From assembly GCA_022264855.1 (NCBI GenBank), contig JABYQU010000035.1, forward strand, positions 1 to 64,000: a stretch of DNA of 64,000 nt. The letters run 5' to 3'. The position numbers were made by a program, and so were the translations under genes. The notes under the pieces were generated by a model that worked only from the letters and a program-made list of their open reading frames with translations, did no database searches and had not been told where the DNA came from. The number at the start of each line of letters is the position of its first letter. Position 1 is the stretch's first letter. Shown in pieces: positions 20,338 through 32,324 of this stretch. This stretch comes from Lenzites betulinus. Lineage: Eukaryota > Basidiomycota > Agaricomycetes > Polyporales > Polyporaceae.

Positions 20338-22249
20338 TCACAGCAAGTACCGGAACCCCTTCTCCTTCACGCCCTTGTCCGCCTCCTCCTTGTCCAGCAG
20401 CCGGTTCAGGTGTGCGAGGTGCAGCTTGAAGATGTAGCACATCACGATCGCACAACCAGCCGTCGCGATGCAGATCGCGTACGAGTTGCGGTACGTCGGG
20501 CCCCATGCGCTCGGCCACACGTATCTATGCCTTGTGTCAACAGGGACACTCGTCACAAAGACCACAGATATACGTACGAGCCCGCGACGTTGCCGAGCTG
20601 CGAGAAGGCGTTGACGAGGGCGACCGCGACCGCGCGCTTGGAGGGCGGCCGCGGGAAGGAGTTGCTGACCCAGGTATAGAGCACGACAAAGCCGGCGTAC
20701 GACTGTGCCATGAGGAAACTTTGGAAGACGTGGCTGGTTAGCATGGACGATGTTGGGAGGCCCGGAAGGGACGTACAGGGACACATATCTTGCGGCAGTG
20801 TTCATCGTGCATATAGCGATGATGAATCCGACGATGCCGCCGAAGATAGGTATCGCGATGTGGTAGAACCGCTCGCCCGTCCTGTCCGAGTGTCTATTCC
20901 CAAAGTCAACAACCATCTACACTCGCAAATCGCGAGCGGCTTACCGAGACACCACAAACGCCACAATCGCGGTAAACACGAACGGCGGCGCGCACAGCAG
21001 CAGCGTCACGGTCGGGTCGAAGCCCATAGTCGCGCTCAGCGTCGGGAAGTACGCGTTGAAGCTGAGCGCGACGACCTGGCTCGTCATCGCGAACGCCATC
21101 CACCACACCTTCCAGTCCTTGAGCGCGAGCCAGAGCCCCGCGGCGTGCCCGCCCGTCTCCGTCTCCGCCTCGTCGCCCACGCCCGCGTCCTCCTCCATGC
21201 GGCGCATCGCGAGGCGGCGCTCGTCCTCGCCGAGCCACCAGCGGTGCGTCGTCGCGGGGAAGTCTGGGAGGACGAAGAGCGCGCAGAGCGCGACGAACAC
21301 GGTGAGCGCGCCCTCGATGTAGAAGAGCCAGCGCCAGGCGGCGCGCCCGAGCTTGCCGCCCATGCCGTCGAGGATGCCCGAGGCGATGAGGGCGCCGAAG
21401 GCGTTCGAGATGATGTTCCCGCAGTAGAGGAGCGCGGTGCGCGTGCCGAGCTCGCTGCGCTTGTACCACTTGCTGAGCAGGAAGAGCGAGCCCGGGAAGA
21501 AGGCGGCTTCGACGAAGCCGAGGAAGAAGCGGGTGAGCAGCGCGCCGACGAAGCTGTGGAGAGGGAGGAGTTATGTCGGAACGGGCTGATAGGGCTATCG
21601 GGAGAAGGCTTACTTTGTGGTTATTCCTGCAATTACGCGTCAGTCGGGCAGCAGGTAGGGAACAGGGTATGGAACTCGCCTGTCAAGATGGATATAGTGC
21701 CCCATATCATCATGCAGACAGGTAGGTGTATCGACGGTTTTCCGATGTGATTGAGGAGCATATTTCTGACAAGTCTGATGTCAGGATTCGTTGATTATAG
21801 GTCTGGGAAGAGAGTGGACTTACGAAGGTATCTGCATGATGATGTAGCCGACATACAGGATCGAGAGCAAAGTGGCGAATTCTTGCCCTTGCAGGTGCAG
21901 GTCATCCTGGAATCCTCGCAACCGCGCCGCTCTAACATACTCCAGTGAACCAAGTGCATGAACCGAGACTGTACAGGGACCTTACCCAGCATTATTGCGG
22001 TCAACCTACCAAGCTGTCAACGATCGAGTCATGTCAAACTGACAACCAGTCACTCACGTAGTTCAGGATGTAGATCACAATCAGGATGGACATATGCAAG
22101 TCCAGTTTGCGGAGGAGCTTGCGCTCCAACACCTTCCGCGCCTCATGTCCACCAAACTCAGCGTCGGGGTCATCACGCTCAACGTCCGCAGGGCCGACAT
22201 CCGCCGCGGGGCTCTTCTCCGCCAAAGAGGAGGCTTTCGAAGAAGTCAT
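20338..22249 (-). CDS. MFS transporter, anion:cation symporter (allantoate permease) family, copy 1
   Basis: Nine exons (22058-22249, 21986-22005, 21824-21931, 21680-21765, 21614-21626, 20945-21553, 20777-20893, 20578-20718, 20338-20524) give 490 aa. The protein has the hallmarks of the fungal ACS family: DRNNAGAARLRGF after helix 1, GYIIMQIPSNM, WGTISILTG, and the loop ESK-like FLLSKWYKRSELG. Members import organic anions such as allantoate, nicotinate or pantothenate; the substrate cannot be read from sequence. It is closely related to the gene at 30463-32324 and has the same length. One intron (21627-21679) uses a GC donor and is followed by a 13-nt exon; both are fused into one exon in the paralogue. 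Confidence 0.92.
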
Positions 22250-23353
22250 CGAGTCTGCCAGAACTAGGGGGAATGGGTGCCTGGTACCACAGAGGCGGGG
22301 TGAGGAGCACGGAGCAGCTTTTGGGCAACCATGCTCGCTTTTGAGGCGTCGCAGTTGGGTATAGGCCCCGTGCCGTCATTTATGCGTGAGCGGGAGGGCC
22401 TCTGCGGTGGTCACAAGTACAGGTGCAGAGGGTCGTGCCGAGAGAAGCGAGAGCTCGCGGGCCGTGACAGATGATCTTCCCGCGCCGAGGCTGCTAGTTC
22501 GATTAAATAGGTCTGTTAGAGTCGTGGAAGGGCAGCTAAGAACAGGGTAGAGTTCACTTGCATTCTTGAATCACTCGTTAAGGTTGTTTGTTATATATGT
22601 CCGCGTTCGGCTCATCGCGAAGCTGAGGAGGATCAGGTAACTCACCGCAAGCAAGACATGCGCGGAAGGGGCGGGCTGGGTCCGCTGTTGGCAGGGTAAG
22701 TGACTGGGAACCCTGCAGGTTCACAAAATACGGTCAAGCTAGAGCCTGGCATATCAACATCATGTGGTGGTATACGGCACCACCATTGGCATGAAAGGAA
22801 CCTTACATGTACACCAGTCAGTCTCGTGCGCATCTAGCAAGATCTAGCACGATCAGGGCTCGGAATACCATATGATGCCGGGGTTGGCAGTTGCAACTGT
22901 AGCCTAGTAATACGCGTGCTGATCCATATCACGTCTGATACACTCATAGTAGGCACCAAGAGAGCACTAGTCGAAAGCGTACAGGACTGGAAAATGCACC
23001 GTGGTCGAGGACGACAATGATGATGAGTGTACAAATGACTGCAGAAGCTATTACTCACATGTTTCACCTGGCGATGGCTACGGTACTTGCGTCACTCGCT
23101 CCTCACGCATCAACGAAACGAAGACCATAAAAGATTAGCTCAGGACAATTTATACTCGATCCTAGGTTACTTCCCCAAGCCCAAACACAGGCCTACCTTC
23201 AAGGTTCACGCGCACGCGCGGACCCCTCCCGGTTCAAACAAATCAGTACCGAATCATATGACCATCCCTATCCTTGGCAGGGCCACCGACGACGACCAAG
23301 TATCTGCACTGTGAAAGACTATGCTGCCCGGTACACGGGTGTGCATGAACGAC
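22250..23353. other. Intergenic region between MFS copy 1 and the acyl-CoA synthetase
   Basis: 1.1 kb, lower in GC than its neighbours. It should hold the MFS promoter and the synthetase 3' end. No gene was recognised. Confidence 0.55.
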
Positions 23354-26300
23354 CTAGAGTTTGGCTGGCTCGCCGAGCGCATAGAGCGCGTCGATGGGCG
23401 CCTTGAAGTGCTCATACGTCTCTTTCCTACAGCCCAAGAAAAACGCGCACGTAACGCGAGTGCAAGACATAAGTTAGACGAGTGTGTCGTTGAGAAATAG
23501 GGACTGCACGCACCGCCGAATCTTCAACGTCGGCGTCAGACACCCATTGTCGGTCGACAGCGCCTCGAGGGTCAAGTGAATCCGGCGGAGCTGCTCGAAG
23601 CTGGATAGACAAGCGGCGCGTGAGTACAGGTACGAGCACACGACAAGCCCCGAGGAGTCGGGCGCGCGACACTTACCCCCGGAGTCCGCACGATTTCGCG
23701 ACCTTCGTGAGCACGGCGAGGACTTCGGCAGTGACCTGCGGGTCTCTGGTGGCTTGCACGAGCGTCTTGAGGTGCGTCGGCGCGACAGCGCTGCCGCGCA
23801 CGCGCGAGACGAGCGCCGCGAACTGGACGGGGTCGGGCACGATGACAGCCACGAGGTACGCCTGCAGCGCGTCGCCGTGCACGAACAGCTGCGCGACGAG
23901 CGACGAGCCGCTGTACACGCTCTCGACGTGCTCGAGCGCGACATACTCGCCCTGCGCGAGCTTCGTGATGTTCTGCGGGGGCCGGCGCCGTCAGCGTGCG
24001 GGGATGGCAGCGAGCGGGGCCCGGGCACAGGTGCGTACCTTCAAGCGGTCGATGATTTTCAGGCGCAAGTGGTCGTCCAGCATGCCGACGTCGCCGGTGT
24101 GCAGCCATCCCTCCTCATCGATCGTCTCTGCAGTCTTTTTGGGATCTGTCGAGGAGAGCTCAGCGCGGCGCCATGCATCGGTACGGATACGCACTGACCT
24201 TTGTAGTAGCATGTGAAGCGTTGCCCGCCGCGCATACAGATCTCGCCGCGCGGGTAAGGCTTATCCTCGACGCTGTAGCCTAACTGCGGGACATCCACAA
24301 GCTTTAGTTCGGAGGTCGGGAATGGAGCGCCAACGGTCCCGCTCGAGGTCGGGTCACCTGCCAACGCACGGGTGAAGCAGCCGCAGTTTTCGGTCATTCC
24401 GTAGCTAGAGCGAGAACATGAGCAACAGAGCGGGAGAGTAGGACATGCATTTACCCTGCGCAGTGCAGGATACTGGTCAGAGCCGATGCCAATGGCAGAA
24501 ACGCCAGGCTACTCACCTTCAGTGACGATACAGCCCAGCCCGATCTTCAGGAAGTCCATGACGTCTGTGCTAATGGGTGCCGAACCACTGGTGATCATCA
24601 GTAACTGCCCTCCGAGGACGTCGTGTAGCTGTATGAACCAACTCCAATGAGCACATCATCCAGCGTGACAGGGTGTGTACTCCTATACCTTCTTGAATAC
24701 CAGACGGTCGTACAGCGCGTGGTGGAACTGGCCGTGCGTACGCATGTTGTACAGCTTCGTCGCCACTGCTTTTCGGAAGAGCGCGCCTTTCACTCCGGGG
24801 GCCGTACCAGCCGACATGGCCGCCTGGTATATCCTGTTCAAGACGCGCGGTACAGTAGGGAGCAGATGAGGCTTGAGGACTTGTAGATCGTCGAGCAATC
24901 GCGTGGGGTCTCCGCTGGGGAAGCCTATTTCGCCTCCAAATCCTACGCCGACCAGCTCCATCACGCGCTGTCCCTTCTATGAGCCCAGGCGACAGCAGTC
25001 GGACTCGCGTACTGACCTCGTAAATATGGGCCAAAGGCAGGAAACTTATCCGACGGTAGCACTCTTCGCTCGATACTTTAGACTGGTACATGAGCGAAAA
25101 GACGGCCTGGGCCATGCTTCCGTGATTGATGACAGCACCTATTCCACTGTCAGTGACGTTTGGCTACACGGAAGCGAGACACCTACCTTTCGGCTGGCCA
25201 GTGGTACCCTGTACGATGAATTCAGTCGATGCGGTCAAATGGTAAGTGATTACACGCACCGAAGTATAGCAGATAGTGGCAATTTGGTCAGACGTAGGCG
25301 TTATGACATCACGGAGGTTGGCGCGGCCAAACGCTTCCACTGTTGGGTTTACACGAGACGTGAGCACATTCCTCAAAGCATCTGCTTCCGCACGCACGTT
25401 CTGCAATCTCCTTGACCTGAACTCCAATAGTTGTGCCCCAAGCTGACATAATCGCTTTGGTTTCATCAGTGAGAGCCTCGATGGCGACAACCATCTTGAG
25501 CCTGGGACAACGAGGGGCCAGCTTGAGCAGGGCGGGTATGTGCACGGGCGCAGCGAAAACCACAGTCAACTCAGCATGGTTGATGCTAAGCAGGTTATAG
25601 GTTGGATATCCATGTCATGAATCGGACCGGAGGACTCACATGAACTCTGAAGCACCGGGCACGTCAATAAATGCGCATGTGGTTAAAACCCGGTCTACCA
25701 CATACCTGCGGAATCTTTCCCGAGGGTATTATACAAACTGACCCCGACTTTGGCATAGGCCTGCAGCGCGAGGTCGACGACTTGCCAGTCTGTGAGGCCA
25801 CACGCTATGCATAAGAGACTCGTTGAATTACACATAAAAACGCGGGACATACTGGGACAGTTCATGCTCCAAATACCCACAGTCGGGAGGTCTCCTCCGC
25901 CCAAAACGCCGGTCTCAAACAGCTTGTGAATGGCGCTCCCTACCGCACGACGGCGTGCATCCACCTGTGTCCAGGACTCCCAGACGTGGTAGTTCGCGTA
26001 CGTGAGGGGCTGCGTGGAGAGGACTGGGCGGTGTCCGAGGAACTTCCCGCCCTTCGCGCGCCTGAAGCCCTCGTCGTAGACCTCGAGCAGGTGTTGGAAT
26101 GCATCCGGCGAATCGAGCGTCTTGAACGGGAGCTGAGCTGCAATGATCACCTGTCACTTTAATCTGCGCAAATGACCACCGTGCACAACGGGGCGACGCA
26201 CCGGCGCGATAGTGACCTGTGGGAGAAGCGAGCTGACAGTCAGCAGGTGCGGTGACTGCGTATACTCGTCAACATACCAGTTTGTCCCGGGCGCCTGGTC

Positions 26301-26383
26301 CCTGGCACTTCGATGGCTTGCTTGTCATAATTCACGGTGGGAGGGTAGGGCAGGGGGAGGTGGGCGAAGCGTGAGGTAGACAT
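23354..26383 (-). CDS. Long-chain acyl-CoA synthetase, peroxisomal type
   Basis: Seventeen exons join to 692 aa, a normal length. Exons: 26278-26383, 26202-26216, 25853-26137, 25706-25789, 25640-25646, 25398-25585, 25260-25339, 25187-25208, 25017-25138, 24689-24976, 24517-24628, 24455, 24199-24404, 24039-24145, 23677-23972, 23514-23600, 23354-23426. The adenylate-forming motifs are present: the P-loop [10 protein letters not shown] (about 254-263), EGYGMTE (about 436-442) and GWLHTGDVG. The enzyme activates fatty acids with ATP and CoA. The C-terminus AKL fits the PTS1 rule, so beta-oxidation in peroxisomes is likely. Very small exons (7 nt at 25640-25646 and 1 nt at 24455) are needed to keep conserved residues in frame. 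Confidence 0.93.
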
Positions 26384-27000
26384 TTGGAGTGTTGCTTAGA
26401 AGTGCTTCCACTGGATGTATTATGGACTGGATCTGCCAGCTATCAGCAATGGGTACCGTAGCAAGATAGACTCCAAAGTCTATGCAGAGGAATTCGCCAG
26501 CAAGTGACTGGACAGCGGTCGCTGTCAACGAATTGGTCGAAGAGGAGGGTGAGTGTTGGGCTTACTAGGGACATGCGTGCCCCGCTCATTTATAATACAA
26601 CTGCCGACGGGTCGTGTCCATATTGATATCCCCGGCGCGCAGCGCTCAAGGTCGAGGTGGAACTTGAAACGATGTTACGTTCGACCCTGTTCGACCGGTG
26701 CAGCCTGGGCGGCGCAACCGGTGAGGGTGCAGAGTTGCGGGCGCTCCCCTTGCGCGCGCGTGAGAAGAGCACGCGCACGTGACAGACGCGAACGTTGTTT
26801 ACGCGTTGTTACAGCCACCAGATAGGCGCTTGTGGCTTCATCTCGTCCGGCGTCCAACGCTTCTCCTCCACCCCGCTGTGCCTTACGCCTTTGCCCCGGC
26901 TTTCATGCCTGCGCGCCCTGCTTGACCTACTTTGTGCGCTTTGTAGACGCTTTATCCCCTCTTACGACATCACACACTAAACGCGCTCCGACGTCAAGCC
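26384..27000. promoter_or_regulatory. Divergent promoter region of the acyl-CoA synthetase and RING genes
   Basis: 617 bp lie between two outward-facing start codons. No specific sites can be named; no additional gene was recognised. Confidence 0.45.
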
Positions 27001-27898
27001 ATGTCCGACGATATCTTGGACCTTCACCTTTCACTTTCAGAACGCATAGAGCGCACCATCTCGCGATTGGCGACCCTCCCCGCCTCGGAGGTGCCCTTGG
27101 AGGACTCATGTCCAATCTGTCTGACTCCTTTTGAGTCTATACTCGAGGATAAAGGACCGGAAGGCACGGAGGGGGCGATCCCTGATGCGGATCAGGGCAT
27201 AACGAAGTTGGAGGCGTGTGGTCACATCTTTTGTCGACCATGGTGAGCAAAGCGCTGTCGTAAACAATACGTCGGCTTACGATACGCATCCTCCCTATAG
27301 CATGGTGCAATGGATTCAGAGCTGCGTAAGTGCCCTACTGATTGACGTCCCGCGTACCTCGGAGCCCTCATATATGTGTCCTTTACCAGCACGGGAGCTG
27401 TCCTAGCTGCCGGAATGTCTTCAGTACTCTGGAACCGCCGTCGGACTCGGACAACGAGTCCTCCGACGGCGATTATGAGCCCGGGGAGGATGAAGATGAC
27501 GATGAAGATGAGGACGACGGTTTCCTCGACTCCGACGGGTTCATGGAAACCGAATCTGTGTTCGACGACGACATGGAGCTCGACGAGGAGCTCTTCATGG
27601 CCGCGGACCGTGCGCCAAACGAGGTCGTTATCAATGGCGCCTGGGACGACGAGCCCGCCGATGCGGATATGGACAACTGGGGCTTGAGCGACGGAGAGGG
27701 CTCCGAGAGCCTGTCGGAAGTCGAGATCTTAGCGCTCAGCACTGAGCTTCTTCAGGAGGAGGATGGTGCGGGAACTCGTCAGGGCTTTCCTTCATGGCCG
27801 CTAATCACTTCACTGCAGGGGCCGATGTCTACAGCGACGGCGCGGAGGCGTCCGAGTCACTACACTCTCCAGCGAACGAATCGACGGAGCCGAAGTGA
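27001..27898 (+). CDS. RING-finger protein with acidic tail
   Basis: Four exons (27001-27242, 27301-27325, 27390-27765, 27819-27898) give 240 aa. The RING is complete as a C3HC4 type: CPIC (37-40), CGHIFCRPC (73-81) and CPSC after WIQSC. It is split over three exons, one of only 25 nt. The rest is a long acidic, Asp/Glu/Ser-rich region with no fold that I recognise. RING proteins of this type usually act as E3 ubiquitin ligases; the substrate is unknown. A 32-residue insertion between the first and second Cys pairs is longer than usual. Confidence 0.88.
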
Positions 27899-28126
27899 TC
27901 AGCCGTCCCTCGTCCTTCTCCCTCTGCCCCGATGGATCCTTATTGCGATAGCGGGGAGAGACTTTCCAGTCACTCCTATCAGGAAGGATACTGATGCATT
28001 TACGGAATGCCCTCGATGACGAGTTGTTGTAACATATTGTATAACCACTACATATTCATCTACTTCTACGCTTATAAATCCATACATATGCCCACATGCT
28101 CCCTACTTGACACACCACTCCCTGAT

Positions 28127-29886
28127 CTAGAGCTTCAGAGCCTCGAGGATGGTCGCTACCGTCGTACCCTCGCGGCCGTCTTTCCAGACTCCGGTAAACT
28201 TTCCGCTCCACCGCGGACCCTTCCCGCCACCCTTGATGTTCAGTTTCGCTTTCAGCTCGTCCCCTACCTCCTTCACCCTCTTGTCGTCGCTCCCGAACAC
28301 CAGCACGACCGTCGTGCTCGTCGCGGTTTGCGCCGACGGCGATGACGACAACACAACGAGGTACGGCGCCGCATCTCCCTCCCCCTCCGCAGCGGCCCTG
28401 CTCACATACGCAGACGAGATCGCCGACAAGAACCCTAGCGCATTCGGCGCGTCGTCCGTCCTGTGCCGCCGCAGCACCCGCTCGCCCGTGCCCGTGCTAG
28501 CGACAAGGAGCTCCCTGGCGATCGCGCCCGCAAGCTCCGCCTCGAGGTCGTCGACGCGCTTCGCGGCGCGCTTGCGCTCGTCGACGACCTGCTGCACGCG
28601 CTCGGGCACCTGCGGCGCGCCGCAGCTCATGATGCCCGCGGTGCCCGTGAGGAGCGTGTGCGTCGCGGCGAGGTGATCGAGCAGGCGCGGGCCTGCGAGG
28701 AAGGAGAGCCGTACGGCGGCGCCGGTTGCGCGCGCGAGCGTCTCGGCGTGTGGGAGGAGGAAGAGCTGGAGGTTGTGGATTGATGGGAGGTGCGTTCCGC
28801 AGCATCTGTTTGCATTTCACAAGGCATACATAAAGGATGACGAGGTAGCGCGGTGAGCAGGAGTGGATATACCATTCAGCAGACTTCGTGGCGACTTACG
28901 GATTGCGGTCGACCCCGTCGATGACTACCGTGCGCTTGACGCCACCGGTGTAGTCGTCGGGGATGCCGACGCTCGGGCCGCTCTTCACCTTCACGCCGGG
29001 GTTGAGCTCCTCGACCTCGACGTGCACGCTGCGGCCTTCAAAGACGAGCCTGTTGGCCTCCGCTTGAACGTATGCAATTTCATCGGCGGTGAGTGCACGC
29101 GACAGGTCGACATAGCACGGTGCGGGATGGACGGTGAGCGACCAGGCGAGCGTGTCTACCTTGAGCTGGTGTTCGAGCACCGCCGAAAGCAAGTGCTGAG
29201 AGGTATGCATGCACATCTATTCAGCGGCGACATCGCCGAATCAAATTGACAAAAGGGCTCGTCAGATCTACCGCTTATCTGTCAATGTGGGTCCACACGT
29301 ACATGGTCTAGCCGTCGCTTATAACCTGGTTCCCCCATTGAAACACTTACAAGAGCCCCTGGTGCGAACAGCCGCAGAGCATCCTCGGTGTTCTGATCAG
29401 CCTTGAGGCGGACGTAGTGCACAGCATGCCCGCCGTGCCTCTTCGCCTCGACGACGTCCCAAAGCTCGCGGTCCGCGCTCGTCAGGACGCCGACGTCGGA
29501 GGGCTGACCCCCGCCCTCGGGGAAGATGACGGTGTCATGGAGGACGACCTCGAGCAAAGGCGCGGTGGGCGCGGCAGCCGCCTTCTTCTTCTTCCCCTCG
29601 CGACCATTGGACGGAACGGCGGCCGACTGGGAGAGGCGGCAGCTCACGGCCGTGGTGGCTAGCTCGCGCAGGAGCGGATCACCTGGGACGAGAAGATCGG
29701 ACTGGGTAAGCGCGGGCTAGGCGTTAGGAAATCAGAAGGAACGCGGGACACACGCTGGCACGCGAGGAGCCCCACCGGGATGGACTGGAGGGGGTCCGCG
29801 GGGACGACGAGGGTGTCGGAGACGATGCGATGGTATGTCGGCGGGGTGACCGAGGGAGGGCTGAGCGTCGCCGTAGCTGTTGACAT
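28127..29886 (-). CDS. Alanyl-tRNA editing protein, AlaX/AARSD1 type
   Basis: Four exons (29754-29886, 29303-29682, 28900-29216, 28127-28805) give 502 aa. The editing zinc site is intact: HTSQH (residues 175-179, HxxxH) and CCGTH (278-282, CxxxH). The N-terminal barrel shows FPEGGGQPSDVG and RRLDHM. The C-terminal part (KLNIKGGGKGPRWSGK) resembles the DHHA1 region, which makes this the long AlaX form. The protein hydrolyses tRNA-Ala wrongly charged with serine or glycine, acting in trans beside alanyl-tRNA synthetase. A Lys-rich insertion (about residues 74-84) is of no known role. Confidence 0.92.
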
Positions 29887-30462
29887 CGTTGGGTGCCTTC
29901 TAAGATGCAAACCAAGGTCGTTTCGTTGACGCGGACGTAGAGGGCGAAGGCCAAGACGACGAACTCGACGGACCTGACTCGTCCGACGAAAGGCGTTCCT
30001 GGCAGTCTTTCCGGCTCTCGCTTCTCCCTCCACCACCGATGGCTGCTTTGATCGATCGCAGGTCGATCCTTGCACGGTCCGATGGGCCGTGGTCGTTCAT
30101 CAAATATTGCGGGTCCGAGCTAATGGCCGCAACCGCCCTCTGCAGGCGGGGCCTGGCGGAGTGCTAACATTCAGGTCCGCGAGGGCGCCGCCAGCGCAGG
30201 GCGTATCTCGGAAAAACGGAGACTGAAGGGAGAAAGCTTGTCCTCCCCAGAGCCCCCCGCATTCCCCGGCCGCGACGGCGTGGGGTCCTCCGCATCACTC
30301 ACTCTCCGTCTGGGGCTGTCTGGGGTGACGACGATGTTCTCTGCTCTCCCCGCCCGGCTCATTGATCTGTTCGGGCGCTCCTCCGAGGGATATAAACCTC
30401 TTCCCGTAAGTCCCTCCATTCTATCTCCCTTTCCCCGGAGTTCCTCACCTGCTCTCGCTGCC
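29887..30462. promoter_or_regulatory. Divergent promoter region of the AlaX gene and MFS copy 2
   Basis: 576 bp between outward-facing start codons. The MFS frame is open upstream of its ATG to about 30238, but no conserved sequence is seen there. Confidence 0.45.
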
Positions 30463-32324
30463 ATGGCCTCCTCACCGTCCCTGAACGAGAAGCAACGCGA
30501 TGTCGAGATCGAGCACCAGCGCGACGTTGAAGCGGATCTCCGGGCTGCGGTCGACGAGGAGTTTGGTGGCCATGAGGCGAGACAGAAGCTCGAGAAGAAG
30601 CTTCTCCGCAAACTTGATGCACGCATGGGCATCCTCATTGTCATCTACATCTTGAACTACGTATGTGTGCATCCACCTCCCGCTTATTACACCCAGCGCT
30701 AATGCACCCTCGCATAGATTGACCGGAATAATGCATCGTGAGTAGTGGCGTCTCGCACGATTCGCAGGTGTGCACTGACAGCGTTCGCATAGTGCGGCGC
30801 GTTTGCGAGGTTTCGAGACCGATCTCAACCTCAAGAACCAGGAGTTCAATACTTTGCTGAGTATCCTCTATGTCGGGTATATTCTCATGCAGATTCCCTC
30901 GTAAGCACTCCTGCTCTCGCGCGCGCCTCCCTGGAGACTGACATGCTGCTTCAGGAACATGTTCCTGAACTACATCGGCAAACCCTCAATCTACCTCCCC
31001 TGCTGCATGATTGTCTGGGGCATGATCTCCATCCTCACTGGCATAACTCGCAAGTGCGCTCGACCGCTCAATCACAGCTCTATTGGATTTAGTTGACAAA
31101 CCCACTCTAGCTTCATTGGCGCGCTCCTCACCCGCTTCTTCCTCGGATTTGTGGAGGCTGCGTTCTTCCCCGGCGCGCTGTTCTTGCTCTCAAAATGGTA
31201 CAAGCGCAATGAACTCGGCATGCGCACCGCCATCCTCTCTTGCGGTAGTCTTATCAGCAATGCGTTCGGCTCTCTCATCGCTTCTGGGATTCTCGACGGA
31301 ATGGAGGGAAAGCTCGGACACGCCGCATGGAGGTGGGCATCTTTCAGCCTCTCATATCCTGTATCCCGCTGACCCATCGCGCGAATTCAGATGGCTGTTT
31401 TACATTGAGGGTGCTCTCACCATGTTTGTCGCCGTCTGCGCCCTCTTCATCCTCCCAGACTTCCCCGCAACTTCGCACACCTGGCTCAGCCCCGAGGAAG
31501 TCCGGCTCGCCGAACGGCGCATGGAGGAGGACGTCGGTGTCGGCGACGAGAGCGAAACCGAGTCGGGCGGGCAGATGCACGGTCTCGCGCTCGCGTTCGC
31601 AGACTGGAAGGTGTGGTGGCTCGCGCTTGCGCTCACCAGCCTGGTCGTCTCGCTCTCGTTCAATGCGTTCTTCCCGACGCTCAGCGCGACGATGGGCTTC
31701 AACCCGACGATCACGCTCCTGCTATGCGCGCCGCCGTGGGTGTTCGCGACGATCGTCGCGTTCCTCATGTGTAGGCATTCAGACAAGACGCAAGAGCGGT
31801 TCTGGCACATCGCGATCCCGCTCGCGTTCGGTATCGTGGGCTTTATCATCGCCATCTCCACCATGAGCCTGGCGGCGCGCTACATCTCTCTGTGAGTATC
31901 ACGCGTGAATCTGGCGTTGAACGGCGTCTGACCTCGTTCTTAGATTCCTCATGGCACAGTCCTATGCTGGATTTATCATCTTCCTGACTTGGGTCAGCAA
32001 CTCAATACCTCGCCCGCCCTCGAAGCGTGCTGTCGCGCTCGCCTTCATCAACGCGTTCTCGCAACTCGGAAACATCGCCGGCTCGTAAGTGATGCCTCTC
32101 TACCCACCCGAGACCTGTCACTGAGCACTGTCCTCTATAGATACGTATGGCCAAAGGTCTGGGGCCCGAGCTACGCGCACTCGTACGCGATCTGCATCTC
32201 GACGAACGGGCTTTGCATCATCATGTGCTACGTCTTCAAGCGGCACCTGGAGAAAAAAAACCGCGAGTTCGCGAAGAAGGAGCAGGAGGAGGGCCGCCCC
32301 GCGGGCTTCCGCTACCTCTCATGA
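30463..32324 (+). CDS. MFS transporter, anion:cation symporter family, copy 2
   Basis: Eight exons (30463-30660, 30718-30737, 30793-30900, 30955-31053, 31111-31332, 31391-31891, 31944-32084, 32141-32324) give 490 aa. The protein is very similar to copy 1 at 20338-22249 along its whole length (FGGHEAR, IDRNNASAARLRGF, LTGITRNFIGALLTRFFLGF, WLFYIEGALTMF, QSYAGF). A 20-nt exon encodes IDRNNA in both copies. Differences in gene structure: this copy has an intron after HAAWR that copy 1 lacks, and lacks two introns that copy 1 has. Twelve membrane helices are expected. The substrate is an unknown organic anion. The ATG at 30463 gives MASSPSLNEKQRD, like copy 1. Confidence 0.93.

Noticed and set aside
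20710..21750. 346-aa plus-strand open frame
   Set aside because: It lies antisense to the MFS transporter and is a by-product of its GC-rich codons; composition is Arg/Ala/Glu-rich with no domain.
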